This document shows, piece by piece, positions 16,268-25,675 of a stretch of DNA of 64,000 bases; the first letter of the stretch is position 1, and every line of letters starts with the position of its first letter. The position numbers and the translations under genes were made by a program. The notes beneath the pieces were generated by a model that did no database searches, was not told where the DNA came from, and was given only the letters and a program-made list of their open reading frames with translations. The stretch covers positions 682,001-746,000 of the forward strand of contig NZ_JAJISP010000002.1 of assembly GCF_022132145.1 (NCBI RefSeq). The letters are read 5' to 3'. The stretch is from Pseudomonas sp. MMS21 TM103 (GTDB lineage: Bacteria > Pseudomonadota > Gammaproteobacteria > Pseudomonadales > Pseudomonadaceae).

Positions 16268-17404
16268 CTACTCGTCGCGGCGTAAATCCGGCGGAATCGG
16301 CAAATCCGGCAACGGCGCCGGGCGCTTGCCTTTGCCAGCCTGGTACTGGCGAATCTGGTAGACGTAGGCCAGCACCTGGGCCACCGCCAGGTACAACCCG
16401 GCCGGGATTTCCTGGTCCAGCTCGGTGGAATAGAACACCGCGCGCGCCAGCGCCGGCGACTCCAGCAGCATGACCTGGTGCTCCTGAGCGATCTCGCGAA
16501 TCTTCAAGGCGGTAAAGTCGCCGCCCTTGGCCAACAACACCGGCGCACTGCCTTTGGCCGGGTCGTATTTCAAGGCCACGGCGAAGTGGGTCGGGTTGGT
16601 GATCACCACGTCTGCCTGCGGCACCGCCTGCATCATGCGCCGCTCGGTCATCTCGCGCTGCAACTGGCGGATCCGCTGCTTGACCTCGGGCTTGCCCTCA
16701 CTGTCCTTGTATTCGTCGCGCACTTCCTGCTTGGTCATCATCATCTTCTGCTTGTTGTCCCAGAGCTGAAACGGCACATCCACCGCCGCAATCAACACCA
16801 GCCCGCAGGCCATCCACAGCGCGCTCCAGCCAACCACCTGGGCCGCGTGCATAATCGCCGACTCCAGCGGTTCATGAGCGATCGCCAGCAGGTCGCCGAC
16901 ATTTGCCGCCAGCACCGCCAGTGCCACGGTAAGCACGAGCGTGAACTTGGCCAGTGCCTTGAGCAGCTCGACCAGCGCCTTGGCCGAGAACATCCGCTTG
17001 AGCCCCGCCAGCGGATCCATCCGGCTGATCTTGGGCGCCATGGCCTTGGCCGAGAACAGCCAGCCGCCCAAGGCAATCGGCCCGACGATCGAGGCAATCA
17101 GCAATGCCAGAAACAATGGCAGCATGGCGTCCACGGCAACTTTTCCCGAGGCCAGCAGCCCGATCGCCATGGAGCGCTCATCCATGATGACCTCGCGCGG
17201 CAGGGAAAAATTACTGCTCATGATGGATATCAAGGCGCTGCCCAGGCTGCCGCCAAAAGCCAGCAAGCCGCCAGTTCCGGCCAGCATGATCGCCAGGGTA
17301 TTGAGCTCGCGGGAGCGAGCAATCTGACCTTTCTCACGGGATTCACGAAGGCGTTTCTCCGTGGGTTCTTCGCTTTTATCGGCACCGCTTTCCGATTCGG
17401 CCAT
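16268..17404 (-). CDS. flhB: FlhB, export gate and substrate-specificity switch
   Basis: This is 378 residues. The charged N-terminus (SEEPTEKRLRESREKGQIAR) is followed by four membrane helices (about 30-215). The cytoplasmic domain has the autocleavage motif in VVITNPTHFAVALKYD and AKGGDFTALKIREIAQEHQV. Cleavage within NPTH lets the export machine switch from rod/hook to filament substrates when FliK signals hook completion. The gene follows fliR with 3 bases between. Confidence 0.98.
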   Translation of the reverse strand: MAESESGADKSEEPTEKRLRESREKGQIARSRELNTLAIMLAGTGGLLAFGGSLGSALISIMSSNFSLPREVIMDERSMAIGLLASGKVAVDAMLPLFLALLIASIVGPIALGGWLFSAKAMAPKISRMDPLAGLKRMFSAKALVELLKALAKFTLVLTVALAVLAANVGDLLAIAHEPLESAIMHAAQVVGWSALWMACGLVLIAAVDVPFQLWDNKQKMMMTKQEVRDEYKDSEGKPEVKQRIRQLQREMTERRMMQAVPQADVVITNPTHFAVALKYDPAKGSAPVLLAKGGDFTALKIREIAQEHQVMLLESPALARAVFYSTELDQEIPAGLYLAVAQVLAYVYQIRQYQAGKGKRPAPLPDLPIPPDLRRDE

Positions 17405-17407
17405 GAC

Positions 17408-18184
17408 TTAACTCGCTCGCGCCATTTCGCGCAACAGTTGCAGGGCTTCGCTGGCGAATACCTGGTACTGCGCGAGAATATCGGCCATGCCAATCCAGAG
17501 AATCACCATCCCCATGACCAGGGTCAGCGGAAAACCGATGGAGAAAATATTCAGCTGCGGCGCGGCGCGGGTCATCACCCCGAACGCCAGGTTGACCACC
17601 AGCAGCGCGGTGATCGCCGGCAACACCAGGATCAGCGCCGCGCCTATTACCCAGCCCAGCTTATTGGCCAGCTCCCAGTAGTGCTCGACCAGGAAGCCGC
17701 CGCCAACCGGCAGGGTGACGAAACTCTCGGCCAACACCTCGAACACCACCAGGTGGCCGTTCATGGCAAGAAACAACAAGGTCACCAGCATTAGCAGGAA
17801 CTGACCGATCACCGCCACTGAGATGCCATTGGCCGGATCGACCATGGAGGCAAAGCCCAGGCCCATCTGCGTCGCCACGATCTGCCCGGCAACGACGAAT
17901 GCATGGAAGAACAACTGCAGGACAAACCCCAGCATCACCCCGATCAGCACCTCCTGGGCGATCAGGATAAATGTCGGCAGGCTTAGCGCATCGACCTGCG
18001 GCATTGGCGGCAGATTGGGCATCAATACCAGGCAAATCGCCAGCGACAGATACAGGCGCACGCGCATCGGCACCAGTTGCGTGCCAATGATCGGCATCAC
18101 CATCAGCAGAGCCGCGATACGAAATAGCGGCAGCAGGAAAGAACCCACCCAGCCGCCGATCTGCGCATCGCTCAGTTCCAGCAT
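17408..18184 (-). CDS. fliR: FliR, flagellar export gate membrane protein
   Basis: This is a 258-residue protein with about six membrane helices, for example WVGSFLLPLFRIAALLMVMP near the start and ALLVVNLAFGVMTRAAPQLN near residues 190-210. It forms the export channel with FliP and FliQ. The ATG at 18184 (MLELSDAQIGG) matches the usual N-terminus and length. The frame upstream to 18256 looks non-coding. There is a 103-base gap to fliQ. Confidence 0.96.
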   Translation of the reverse strand: MLELSDAQIGGWVGSFLLPLFRIAALLMVMPIIGTQLVPMRVRLYLSLAICLVLMPNLPPMPQVDALSLPTFILIAQEVLIGVMLGFVLQLFFHAFVVAGQIVATQMGLGFASMVDPANGISVAVIGQFLLMLVTLLFLAMNGHLVVFEVLAESFVTLPVGGGFLVEHYWELANKLGWVIGAALILVLPAITALLVVNLAFGVMTRAAPQLNIFSIGFPLTLVMGMVILWIGMADILAQYQVFASEALQLLREMARAS

Positions 18185-18287
18185 GTCAGCACCCGTGGAG
18201 AGAACGTGGCGAGTAGCGCCCGCAGATTCGCCGCGAGCAAATCTGCGCGGCGGCAAGCTGGCACGCAGTAGATTTATGCATGGGCAT

Positions 18288-18557
18288 TCAGCCGATCAAC
18301 AGCGGAATATTCATGATCAAGTTCTGCATGTACTCGATCATCCGCTGGGCCAGCCAGGGCCCGGCAACGATCAGGGTGATCAAAATCACCAGCAGGCGCG
18401 GCAGAAAGCTCAGGGTCTGTTCGTTGATCTGGGTGGCGGCCTGGAACATGGCGACCATCAAGCCGACCAGCAGGCTGGGCACGACGATGATCGCGACTAT
18501 GGTGGCGGTCAGCCACAGCGCCTCGCGAAACAGGTCGACGGCAACCTCGGGCGTCAC
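18288..18557 (-). CDS. fliQ: FliQ, small flagellar export gate protein
   Basis: This is 89 residues with two membrane helices ([20 protein letters not shown] and [20 protein letters not shown]) and the family segment [20 protein letters not shown] between them. It overlaps fliP by 4 bases. Part of the FliP5Q4R1 export channel in known systems. Confidence 0.96.
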   Translation of the reverse strand: MTPEVAVDLFREALWLTATIVAIIVVPSLLVGLMVAMFQAATQINEQTLSFLPRLLVILITLIVAGPWLAQRMIEYMQNLIMNIPLLIG

Positions 18558-19315
18558 GGCGAGACCCCGCCGAAGCTGGCGGCAAGGGTACCCATGATCA
18601 ACGCCCAGCCATCGATCAGGACAAACAGCATGATTTTGAACGGCAGGGAAATGATCAGCGGCGAGAGCATCATCATGCCCATGGCCATGAGGATACTGGC
18701 CACCACCAGATCGATCACCAGAAACGGAATGAAGATCATGAACCCGATCTGGAACGCCGTTTTCAGCTCGGAGGTCACGAACGCCGGCACCAGGATAACC
18801 AGCGGCGCGTCTTCCGGACTGGCGATATCAGTACGCTTGGACAGGCGCATGAACAGCTCCAGATCGCTTTCGCGGGTCTGCGCCAGCATGAAGTTCTTGA
18901 TGGGCCCCTCAGCCTTGGCAATCGCCTCCTGGGCGGGCAATTGCTCGTTCAGATAAGGCTGCAAGGCATCGTTATTAATCTGCTCGAACACCGGCGCCAT
19001 GATGAACAGGGTCAGAAACAGCGCCAGGCCGATGAGAATCTGGTTGGACGGCGTCTGCTGCAGGCCCAGGGCCTGACGAAGAATCGAGAATACGATAATG
19101 ATGCGAGTGAAACTGGTCATCAGCATCAGGAAGGCTGGAATGAAACTCAGCGCCGTCATGATCAACAAGATCTGCAGACTGACTGAGTACTCCTGCTGAC
19201 CTGCCGCGTCGGTGCTCAGGGTAATCGCCGAAATCGACAACGGATTGTCGGCGGCAAACACCACGGGTGCGACCAGGGTGAACAGCAGAACCAACAGCAG
19301 GCGCAACGCGCTCAT
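18554..19315 (-). CDS. fliP: FliP, flagellar export gate protein
   Basis: This is 253 residues with a cleavable signal peptide ([20 protein letters not shown], then AADNPLS) and four membrane helices. Conserved segments are [40 protein letters not shown] and [19 protein letters not shown]. The ATG at 19315 shares one base with the fliO stop (TGATG) and has AAGGA upstream. A TTG one codon earlier is possible but less likely. Confidence 0.97.
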   Translation of the reverse strand: MSALRLLLVLLFTLVAPVVFAADNPLSISAITLSTDAAGQQEYSVSLQILLIMTALSFIPAFLMLMTSFTRIIIVFSILRQALGLQQTPSNQILIGLALFLTLFIMAPVFEQINNDALQPYLNEQLPAQEAIAKAEGPIKNFMLAQTRESDLELFMRLSKRTDIASPEDAPLVILVPAFVTSELKTAFQIGFMIFIPFLVIDLVVASILMAMGMMMLSPLIISLPFKIMLFVLIDGWALIMGTLAASFGGVSP

Positions 19316-19767
19316 CAAGACTTGTCCTTCTGATCCTTGCCCAACAACTCCATCAAGCGCTGGGCGAACTCGGTCGACGCCGGCTCGCCATCAGGCAAGT
19401 GCACCGGCTCTTTCAGCACATGCAGGGGCGCAATGCGTCCCGGCGTCAGACCGAGAAGCAGCTGTTCGCCGCCCACCTGCACCAGCACCAGTCGATCGCG
19501 GGGGCCGAGCGCCTGACTGGCGACTATCTTGATCACCTGGCCGCCGCGCGGACCTAGCTGCTGGACCCGGCGCATCACCCAGGCGAGCAGAAAAATCAGG
19601 CCGACCACCAGCAACAGGCCAAGCAGCAACTGCAGCAGCTGCCCGGTGATGCCGCTGCCGGCCATGGGCATGGCTGCTTGCGCTGCCGGCTCGGCAGCCA
19701 GGGCGGTGAACGGCAGAAGCAAGGCAACGCCTGAAAATCTGAACATGAGCGGGCTCTGTCGGTGCAT
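19315..19767 (-). CDS. fliO: FliO, flagellar export assembly protein
   Basis: This is 150 residues. A short hydrophobic N-terminus ([20 protein letters not shown]) may act as a signal sequence. A membrane helix ([20 protein letters not shown], about 47-66) is followed by a small cytoplasmic domain with [19 protein letters not shown]. FliO helps assemble the FliP ring. It is poorly conserved across bacteria, and position between fliN and fliP supports the call. Its start shares one base with the fliN stop (TAATG). Confidence 0.94.
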   Translation of the reverse strand: MHRQSPLMFRFSGVALLLPFTALAAEPAAQAAMPMAGSGITGQLLQLLLGLLLVVGLIFLLAWVMRRVQQLGPRGGQVIKIVASQALGPRDRLVLVQVGGEQLLLGLTPGRIAPLHVLKEPVHLPDGEPASTEFAQRLMELLGKDQKDKS

Positions 19768-20237
19768 TAGCGCAGTTTCTTGATCCGTTCGCTGGGGCTG
19801 ATCACGTCGGTCAGGCGGATGCCGAACTTCTCGTTGACCACTACCACTTCGCCATGGGCAATCAGGGTGCCGTTGACCAGCACGTCCAGCGGCTCGCCCG
19901 CGAGACGATCGAGCTCGATCACCGAACCCTGGTTGAGCTGCAACAGGTTGCGAATGGTGATGTCGGTGTTGCCAACTTCCATGGAGATCGACACCGGAAT
20001 ATCGAGAATCACATCGAGATTCGGCCCGTCCAGACTGACGGGCAGATTACCCTTGGGCACGCTGCCGAATTCTTCCATGGGTGCACGGGGCGGAGCCGCT
20101 GCAGCCATCCCACCGACGGCGAGCATGGCATCGATATCATCCTGATTGGCATCGTCACCGGACTCGGACAAGGCGGCTGCCCACTCGTCGGCCAGCGCCT
20201 GCTCCTCGGGGGAGGTGTGTTCATTTTCGTCTGCCAT
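19767..20237 (-). CDS. fliN: FliN, C-ring switch protein
   Basis: This is 156 residues. The acidic N-terminus is followed by the SpoA/SPOA domain: LDVILDIPVSISMEVGNTDI, LLQLNQGSVIELDRLAGEPL, VLVNGTLIAHGEVVVVNEKF and GIRLTDVISPSERI. It forms the lower C-ring with FliM and receives export complexes and CheY-P. The ATG at 20237 (MADENEH) has GAGGA upstream. The longer frame from 20396 was rejected. Confidence 0.97.
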   Translation of the reverse strand: MADENEHTSPEEQALADEWAAALSESGDDANQDDIDAMLAVGGMAAAAPPRAPMEEFGSVPKGNLPVSLDGPNLDVILDIPVSISMEVGNTDITIRNLLQLNQGSVIELDRLAGEPLDVLVNGTLIAHGEVVVVNEKFGIRLTDVISPSERIKKLR

Positions 20238-20299
20238 CGTGTGTCCTCGGCTGGCTGGTAGCGGGTTGGGCGAGCGCGGTGCGGGGCAATAACACCCTG

Positions 20300-21271
20300 T
20301 CAGCGCTGGCGGTCGATAGGCTCTAACACTTGCAGCGCCAGGTTGCCTTTGTGCGCGCCAAGCTTGACCTTGAAGGTCGGTACACCATTGGCGCACATGA
20401 TTACGTTTTCAGGAATATCCACCGGAATCACATCGCCCGGCTGCATGTGCAGGATGTCACGCAGCCTCAGCTGGCGCTTCGCCACCGTGGCGCCGAGCGG
20501 CACGCTGACGTCGAGAATGTCTTCGCGCAGGGACTTGACCCAGCGCTCGTCCTGATCGTCGACGTCGGACTGGAAACCGGCATCGAGCATCTCGCGGATC
20601 GGTTCGATCATCGAATAAGGCATGGTGATGTGCAGGTCGCCGCCACCGCCGTCCAGTTCGATATGGAAGGTCGACACCACAATGACTTCGCTGGGGCTGA
20701 CGATGTTGGCCAGGGCCGGGTTGACCTCCGAATTGACGTACTCGAAGTTGATGTCCATGACCGCGTGCCAGGCTTCTTTCAAGTCAACGAACGCCTGATC
20801 CAGCACCATGCGCACCACGCGCAATTCGGTCGGGGTGAACTCGCGGCCCTCGATCTTGGCATGACGGCCATCGCCGCCGAAGAAGTTGTCAACCAGCTTG
20901 AACACCAGCTTGGCATCCAGGATGAACAGGCCGGTACCGCGCAACGGCTTCATCTTCACCAGATTGAGGCTGGTCGGCACATACAGCGAATGCACGTACT
21001 CGCCGAACTTCATCACCTGCACGCCGCCCACCGCCACATCCGCCGAACGACGCAGCAGGTTGAACATGCTGATGCGGGTATAGCGGGCAAAGCGCTCGTT
21101 GATCATTTCCAGGGTCGGCATGCGCCCACGGACGATGCGGTCCTGGCTGGTCAGGTCATATTGCTTGACGCTTCCCGGCTCGACTTCGTCCTCGGCATCG
21201 ACCAGCCCGTCATCGACGCCGTGCAGGAGCGCATCGATTTCATCCTGGGAAAGCAGGTCTTGCACAGCCAT
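20300..21271 (-). CDS. fliM: FliM, C-ring switch protein
   Basis: This is 323 residues. The N-terminal CheY-P-binding helix LSQDEIDALLHGV is present. The middle domain (NERFARYTRISMFNLLRRSA, then VKMKPLRGTGLFILDAKLVF) contacts FliG. The C-terminal SpoA domain (VPLGATVAKRQLRLRDILHM) contacts FliN. The gene is 13 bases downstream of fliL and 62 bases upstream of fliN. Confidence 0.98.
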   Translation of the reverse strand: MAVQDLLSQDEIDALLHGVDDGLVDAEDEVEPGSVKQYDLTSQDRIVRGRMPTLEMINERFARYTRISMFNLLRRSADVAVGGVQVMKFGEYVHSLYVPTSLNLVKMKPLRGTGLFILDAKLVFKLVDNFFGGDGRHAKIEGREFTPTELRVVRMVLDQAFVDLKEAWHAVMDINFEYVNSEVNPALANIVSPSEVIVVSTFHIELDGGGGDLHITMPYSMIEPIREMLDAGFQSDVDDQDERWVKSLREDILDVSVPLGATVAKRQLRLRDILHMQPGDVIPVDIPENVIMCANGVPTFKVKLGAHKGNLALQVLEPIDRQR

Positions 21272-21284
21272 ACGAAGCTCCCGG

Positions 21285-21806
21285 CTATTGCAGCACTAGA
21301 TTGGTGAACAGCACTTGCTCGACGGTCAGGTTACCCGTCTCCTTCTCTGCCAGCTCCTGCACGCTTGCCGTAGCCTGCTGGCGGAGCATTTCCTTGCCTA
21401 TCGGGGTGATCAACGACTCGAAATCCTGGCCGGAAAACAACATCACCAGGCGATTGCGCAATACCGGCATATGCACCTTGAGCGCATCCAGCGCCGCCTG
21501 ATCACGCACCAGCAAGGCAATACTGACCTGCATGTAGCGCGCCCGCCCCTTATGGGTGAAATTGACCACGAACGCTGGCGTAAGCTCTTCGTATATCGCC
21601 GCTTGCTTGACGGGCACCGCAGGCTCCGCGGATGCCGCCTCGACCTCACTCTTGGCCGCGCCCTTGTGGAGGAAGAACCAGGTGCCGCCCACCGACAATC
21701 CCACAGCCAGGAGCAAGGCCACGACAATCACGATGATGAGTTTCAACTTACCGGCCGGTTTCGCTTCGGCGCTGACCGAGTCTTGCGCCGCGTCTTTCTT
21801 AGCCAT
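21285..21806 (-). CDS. fliL: FliL, basal-body protein near the stator
   Basis: This is 173 residues with one membrane helix (LIIVIVVALLLAVGLSVGGT, about 22-41). The periplasmic domain contains YEELTPAFVVNFTHKGRARY and PVLRNRLVMLFSGQDFESL. FliL stabilises the stator ring at high load. It is the first gene of fliLMNOPQR-flhB. A sigma-54-like element lies at 21857-21871. Confidence 0.95.
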   Translation of the reverse strand: MAKKDAAQDSVSAEAKPAGKLKLIIVIVVALLLAVGLSVGGTWFFLHKGAAKSEVEAASAEPAVPVKQAAIYEELTPAFVVNFTHKGRARYMQVSIALLVRDQAALDALKVHMPVLRNRLVMLFSGQDFESLITPIGKEMLRQQATASVQELAEKETGNLTVEQVLFTNLVLQ

Positions 21807-21856
21807 GCCAATTATCCGTCACTAATCGGAGTTCAATCCGTATTCAAAGGGTGTGA

Positions 21857-21871
21857 GCAAGTGTTATGCCA
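21857..21871 (-). promoter_or_regulatory. Probable sigma-54 promoter for the fliL operon
   Basis: Minus-strand sequence TGGCATAACACTTGC has GG and GC 10 bases apart and a perfect TTGC box. Its only departures from consensus are T for C in the sixth position and A for G in the next. It sits about 51 bases before the fliL start, downstream of the terminator-like hairpin that follows fliK, so the fliL operon probably has its own start. Confidence 0.7.
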
Positions 21872-22006
21872 GCTTGCAAACATCTGCAGCTCGCCGGGAT
21901 CCGATTGCGCGCAACACCCGGACAAATAGCGCGGCAGCCAGCATGATCGAGGTTCGACTCAACGATGGCCAGCGGGTATACCAGTCCCGCCTCTTGCTGT
22001 CACCCG

Positions 22007-22046
22007 AAAACGACCACGCCCGACCCCATTACGGAGCCGGGCGTGG
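22007..22046 (-). terminator. Probable intrinsic terminator after fliK
   Basis: CCACGCCCG at 22014-22022 pairs perfectly with CGGGCGTGG at 22038-22046 (9-bp GC-rich stem, 15-base loop). On the minus strand it is followed after three bases by TTTT. It lies about 100 bases past the fliK stop. Together with the fliL promoter it accounts for most of the 336-base gap 21807-22142. No gene is seen there. Confidence 0.6.
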
Positions 22047-22142
22047 GTGAGTTCCGCGCACTGCCGAGTTGCCAGCCTTTGCCGTAGTCCGACGGGCCTG
22101 AATGACGCAGCGGGTCTGGACGCAGTGTTTTTCAACCATCGG

Positions 22143-23438
22143 CTAGGCGTAGTAATCGACCATGCCACGCCCACTGTCGGCCAGGCTGCTCTGGAGTTCC
22201 ACGCCAAGGGGGGCATGCGCTTCGTCAACGCCACCCAGCCGCTCATTGCCCGCCTCGCCACGGCTTTCAGCATCGCGGCCCTGCCCCTGCCCCTGCCAAC
22301 CACGGCTGAGCGACTGATCGGAAACGCTCACATCGAGCAAGTTCATGCCTTGCTGGGTGAACATCTCGCGCAGCCGATGCATTTGCCCTTCCAGGGCGTC
22401 ACGCACCCCGGCGTGGGCGCTGGCGAAAGTAACTTGAGTCTGCTCCTGATTCACGCTAATGCGCACTTCCAGACGCCCCAACTCGGCCGGATCAAGCTGG
22501 ATCTCGGCAGACTTGAGGTTCTGGCTGGAGAGCATCATCACCCGATCCACTACCGCCTCGCTCCAACCTGCCTGCTGCATCGGCACCGGCTGGCCGGCCA
22601 TCAGCCCGGCGCGGGGTGCTTGCGCGGTCTGCTGAGCAACGGCCTGACTCAGCGCGCTGAGCCTGGCGACGAAGTTTTCCGGCCGAGTGTCGGCGGCGCT
22701 CTCTTTGAGAGCCTCCAAACCCTCGGCGGTAAGCTCGAGCGCCGGCAAATCGGCCTCTGGCTCTGCTCGCTCGGAGCCCATGGCCGCGATGGCGCTGGCA
22801 AAGCTTTGCCCGGCGCTCTGCGCCGTTTGCGTAGCCACACTGCCAGGCGCACTCTGCTCGGCCACTGCTGCCTTGGCTTTAGCACCCAGCTCAAGGGCCA
22901 TACGCACGGCCGGTAGTTGATCGAGCGCATCCAGCTCGGGATCAGCGTTCGCCGCCGACAACTGGGTCGGCCAGGCATTCGGCAGCGCAGTCGTCATCAT
23001 CGGCTGCGGCTCACCGGCGAGGTCGAGGTCGAGGTCGAGGTCGAGGTCAAGGTCGAAGTCTAGCGCTTCGCCATCTGGCGGCTGCTGAGCGACTGGGCCC
23101 AACGCCAGCAATGGATCGAGGGCAGGATCATCCACGCCTGCATCGCTCGGCAAAAGCTTGCCGCTATCGGCAAACTCCGGCTGCTGAGCGACAGCCGCAG
23201 CCTCCTGGGCTTGCGGGTCCCGGGCATCCTGCGTCTCGGATTTACTTGGGCGATGGGGCTTGGCAGAGGCATCGCTGCGCTCTGCTGCTTTCGCCTGACG
23301 CTCCTTGGCATACACCTGGGCAAAACTGGAAGCCTCGTTCTTGCGGGGCTCGGCCGGCTTCTCCGGGGCCTTGCCCGCAGAAGCTTTCGGCTTTAGTTGC
23401 GGTGCCGACCGGAGGAGCGGATCGGGGGCGACGGCCAT
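22143..23438 (-). CDS. fliK: FliK, flagellar hook-length control protein
   Basis: This is 431 residues. The long, low-complexity N-terminal and middle region (about 1-320) is rich in Ala, Gln, Pro, Asp and Leu, with a DL-repeat tract. The conserved C-terminal domain (about 325-425: SQNLKSAEIQLDPAELGRLE, then VRISVNQEQTQVTFASAHAG and VRDALEGQMHRLREMF) contacts FlhB. FliK is an export substrate and molecular ruler. The ATG at 23438 has GGAGA 7 bases upstream. An ATG two codons earlier (23444) sits too close to it. Confidence 0.95.
   Translation of the reverse strand: MAVAPDPLLRSAPQLKPKASAGKAPEKPAEPRKNEASSFAQVYAKERQAKAAERSDASAKPHRPSKSETQDARDPQAQEAAAVAQQPEFADSGKLLPSDAGVDDPALDPLLALGPVAQQPPDGEALDFDLDLDLDLDLDLAGEPQPMMTTALPNAWPTQLSAANADPELDALDQLPAVRMALELGAKAKAAVAEQSAPGSVATQTAQSAGQSFASAIAAMGSERAEPEADLPALELTAEGLEALKESAADTRPENFVARLSALSQAVAQQTAQAPRAGLMAGQPVPMQQAGWSEAVVDRVMMLSSQNLKSAEIQLDPAELGRLEVRISVNQEQTQVTFASAHAGVRDALEGQMHRLREMFTQQGMNLLDVSVSDQSLSRGWQGQGQGRDAESRGEAGNERLGGVDEAHAPLGVELQSSLADSGRGMVDYYA
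23019..23060 (-). repeat. Hexanucleotide tract (GAGGTC)n in fliK
   Basis: Seven consecutive 6-base units are visible: five perfect GAGGTC on the plus strand, then AAGGTC and GAAGTC. They encode an alternating Asp-Leu run in FliK. A 6-base unit keeps frame, so slippage would change the length of the FliK ruler region by two residues at a time. Confidence 0.9.
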
Positions 23439-23476
23439 GGGCATTCTCCATTCAAATGGGGTCGTGCCATAGGTTT

Positions 23477-23493
23477 TGCAAAGGCCGGGCCAA
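23477..23493 (-). promoter_or_regulatory. Probable sigma-54 promoter for fliK
   Basis: Minus-strand sequence TTGGCCCGGCCTTTGCA has GG and GC exactly 10 bases apart, TTGGC at -24 and TTTGCA at -12. It lies about 40 bases before the chosen fliK start, in the 139-base gap after hptB. Confidence 0.75.
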
Positions 23494-23577
23494 GTTGGCG
23501 GCAAGCAGGGAAATCGGGATCGTGAACCGCTCCAGGCCGGTTCAACCGCCTGCAAACCTGACCGATCCGGCACCCCT

Positions 23578-23931
23578 TCATGTTCGATAACGCTGGCGCT
23601 CGGACTTGAACAAGATGCGCACGATGGCAAATTCACGCTCGATCTGCTCGATCAGCTCAGGGGCTTCATCCAGTAAATCGCGCCGACCAACTTCTTCGAG
23701 TTGCTTGCACAGGCAGGCAAGCATGGGCGCGCCCATGTTGCTGCAACTGCCCTTGAAGCTATGCGCCGCCAGACGCAAGCCCTGCGCGTCAGCCTCGCGC
23801 ACGGCCTGTCGCAACAAGCGCAGACGCTCTTCGGAATCCGCCAGGTAGGTATCCAGCAACACCGGATACTCATCCTCCATGACATCCTGCAACGCGGCCA
23901 ATACCGCGCTATCGAGATGAATATCTGACAT
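23578..23931 (-). CDS. hptB: HptB-like histidine phosphotransfer protein
   Basis: This is a 117-residue stand-alone Hpt domain with the phospho-accepting His in LRLAAHSFKGSCSNMGA (about residue 57) and helical surroundings (LLDTYLADSEERLRLLRQAV). In P. aeruginosa, HptB receives phosphoryl groups from several hybrid sensors and passes them to HsbR. The hsbR-like gene here is 30 bases upstream, and the same trio is found between fliJ and fliK in P. putida-type loci. Confidence 0.9.
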   Translation of the reverse strand: MSDIHLDSAVLAALQDVMEDEYPVLLDTYLADSEERLRLLRQAVREADAQGLRLAAHSFKGSCSNMGAPMLACLCKQLEEVGRRDLLDEAPELIEQIEREFAIVRILFKSERQRYRT

Positions 23932-23961
23932 CGACTCACTCCCTGATCATCAGGCGCGGGA

Positions 23962-25659
23962 TTATGCCCCAGCCAACCAGGAAAACTCCACGCTGACTCC
24001 TTGCCCATCCACGGGCCAGGTGCAGCGCTCGCTCAATTGACGAATCAGAGCCAGTCCACGACCACACAAGCGGTCAATGCGCAGTTGTTGCTCCAGGATC
24101 GCCTGCCCATCGAAACCCGAGCCACTGTCTTCGACGCGGATGATCAAACGCCCACCGCCCGACTCGGGAAGCAGACGCAGATGGAAGCGCACATACCCCT
24201 CGCGCAACTGAGCCAGGCGGGTGCTGCGCTGCAGGTAATATTCGGCAAAGCCTTCGGCATTGCATTTCAAGCTCGAATCCAGGCCCAGCACCCCGTGTTC
24301 CAGGGCATTCGAATAGAGTTCGGCGAGTACGCTATAGATGGCGCCTCCCTGGGGACGCAAGCCCTCGACCTCGATCAGCAACTGCAACAAAAATGGCAGC
24401 GGATTGAAACGGCGCAAAGTTTCGCCACGGAACTCGAAGCTCGCCGACCAATCCAGCGGGCTGTGCTGGCCACTGCCCGTGAAGATCAATGGCCCACGAC
24501 TCTGACTACCCTCCTCGACCATGCTGATTTCGACCAGACTGACATCGTCTTGCAGCTCGCCGCGAAAACTCAGCAACGCCTGCTGAATTTCCGCGAACAG
24601 CAGCGCCGGCTGCCGGTTGGCGGCAAACACCCTGTGCAGACGCATCTCGCCGAACAGCTCGCCTTGCTGGTTGCGGGCTTCCAGTACGCCATCGGACAAG
24701 AGGAAAATCCGGTCACCCAACTCTAAGGGGAAAACCTCGTAGTGGTCATTGAACGCCGCCGAATCCAGGATACCCAACGGCAGGTGCCGTGAAACCAGGG
24801 GCACCCGCGCGCCGCCGCTGGCGCGCAGCACATAGCCATCCGGCAAACCGCCGTTCCACACCTCCACGACGCGACGCTGAAAGCTGATATTGAGCAGGGT
24901 GGCACAACAGAACACACCCAGCGGCAGAATGCGTTTTAGCTTGGCGTTGATCTCGCGCAGGATCTCCGTCAGGGAATAGCCCTTGGCGGTCATGCCATAG
25001 AACACCTCGGCCAGCGGCATGGCGCCAATCGCCGCCGGCAGGCCATGGCCGGTAAAGTCGCCGAGCAGCACATGCATGCCACCGGAAGGCTTGAACGCGG
25101 CGAGTAGTAGATCGCCATTGAACAAGGCATAAGGCGATTGCAGATAGCGGATATTCGGCGCCGCCAGGCATCCGGAGTGCGCCACCTTGTCGAATACCGC
25201 CTTGGCCACGCGCTGCTCGTTGAGCAGGTACTCATTGTGCTGGGCGATCAGGTCGCGCTGCTGCAGTACAGTGTCCTGCAGGCGGCGCAAGCGATCCATG
25301 GCATTGATCTTGGCCTCGAGGATTACCCGGTTATAGGGTTTGGCAAGGAAGTCATCGCCGCCCGCCTCCAGGCAGCGCACCAGAGCTTCGCCTTCGGTCA
25401 GCGAGGTCAGGAAGATGATCGGCACCAGTTCCTCACCGGCCATCTGCTTGATCCGGCGCGCCGCCTCGAAACCATCCATGACCGGCATCAGGGCGTCCAT
25501 CAACACCAGCTGCGGACGCTCCTGCTCGAACAAGGCAACCGCCTCCAGGCCATTGCTGGCGGTCAGACTCCGATGGCCCTGACGACTGATGATGGTCGAC
25601 AACAGCATACGGTCGGCCGCATTGTCCTCGGCAATCAGAATCGACAGGCGCGCAGACAT
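23962..25659 (-). CDS. hsbR: HsbR-like response regulator with PP2C phosphatase and anti-sigma kinase domains
   Basis: This is about 565 residues with three domains in order. A receiver comes first (ILIAEDNAADRMLL, phospho-acceptor in LVLMDALMPVMDGFEA). A SpoIIE/RsbU-type PP2C phosphatase follows (MHVLLGDFTGHGLPAAIGAM, then DRIFLLSDGVLEARN). A HATPase_c anti-sigma kinase-like domain ends it (VLAELYSNALEHGVLGLDS, RVEDSGSGFD). In P. aeruginosa HsbR controls the phosphorylation of HsbA. The ATG at 25659 (MSARLSILIAED) gives a proper receiver N-terminus. The extension to 25785 looks spurious. Confidence 0.9.
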   Translation of the reverse strand: MSARLSILIAEDNAADRMLLSTIISRQGHRSLTASNGLEAVALFEQERPQLVLMDALMPVMDGFEAARRIKQMAGEELVPIIFLTSLTEGEALVRCLEAGGDDFLAKPYNRVILEAKINAMDRLRRLQDTVLQQRDLIAQHNEYLLNEQRVAKAVFDKVAHSGCLAAPNIRYLQSPYALFNGDLLLAAFKPSGGMHVLLGDFTGHGLPAAIGAMPLAEVFYGMTAKGYSLTEILREINAKLKRILPLGVFCCATLLNISFQRRVVEVWNGGLPDGYVLRASGGARVPLVSRHLPLGILDSAAFNDHYEVFPLELGDRIFLLSDGVLEARNQQGELFGEMRLHRVFAANRQPALLFAEIQQALLSFRGELQDDVSLVEISMVEEGSQSRGPLIFTGSGQHSPLDWSASFEFRGETLRRFNPLPFLLQLLIEVEGLRPQGGAIYSVLAELYSNALEHGVLGLDSSLKCNAEGFAEYYLQRSTRLAQLREGYVRFHLRLLPESGGGRLIIRVEDSGSGFDGQAILEQQLRIDRLCGRGLALIRQLSERCTWPVDGQGVSVEFSWLAGA

Positions 25660-25675
25660 GGCTGAGGAACTCGAG

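Noticed and set aside
21959..22303. Minus-strand frame across the fliK 3' end and the fliK terminator
   Set aside because: It overlaps fliK in another frame and spans the terminator hairpin, so it is unlikely to be expressed.
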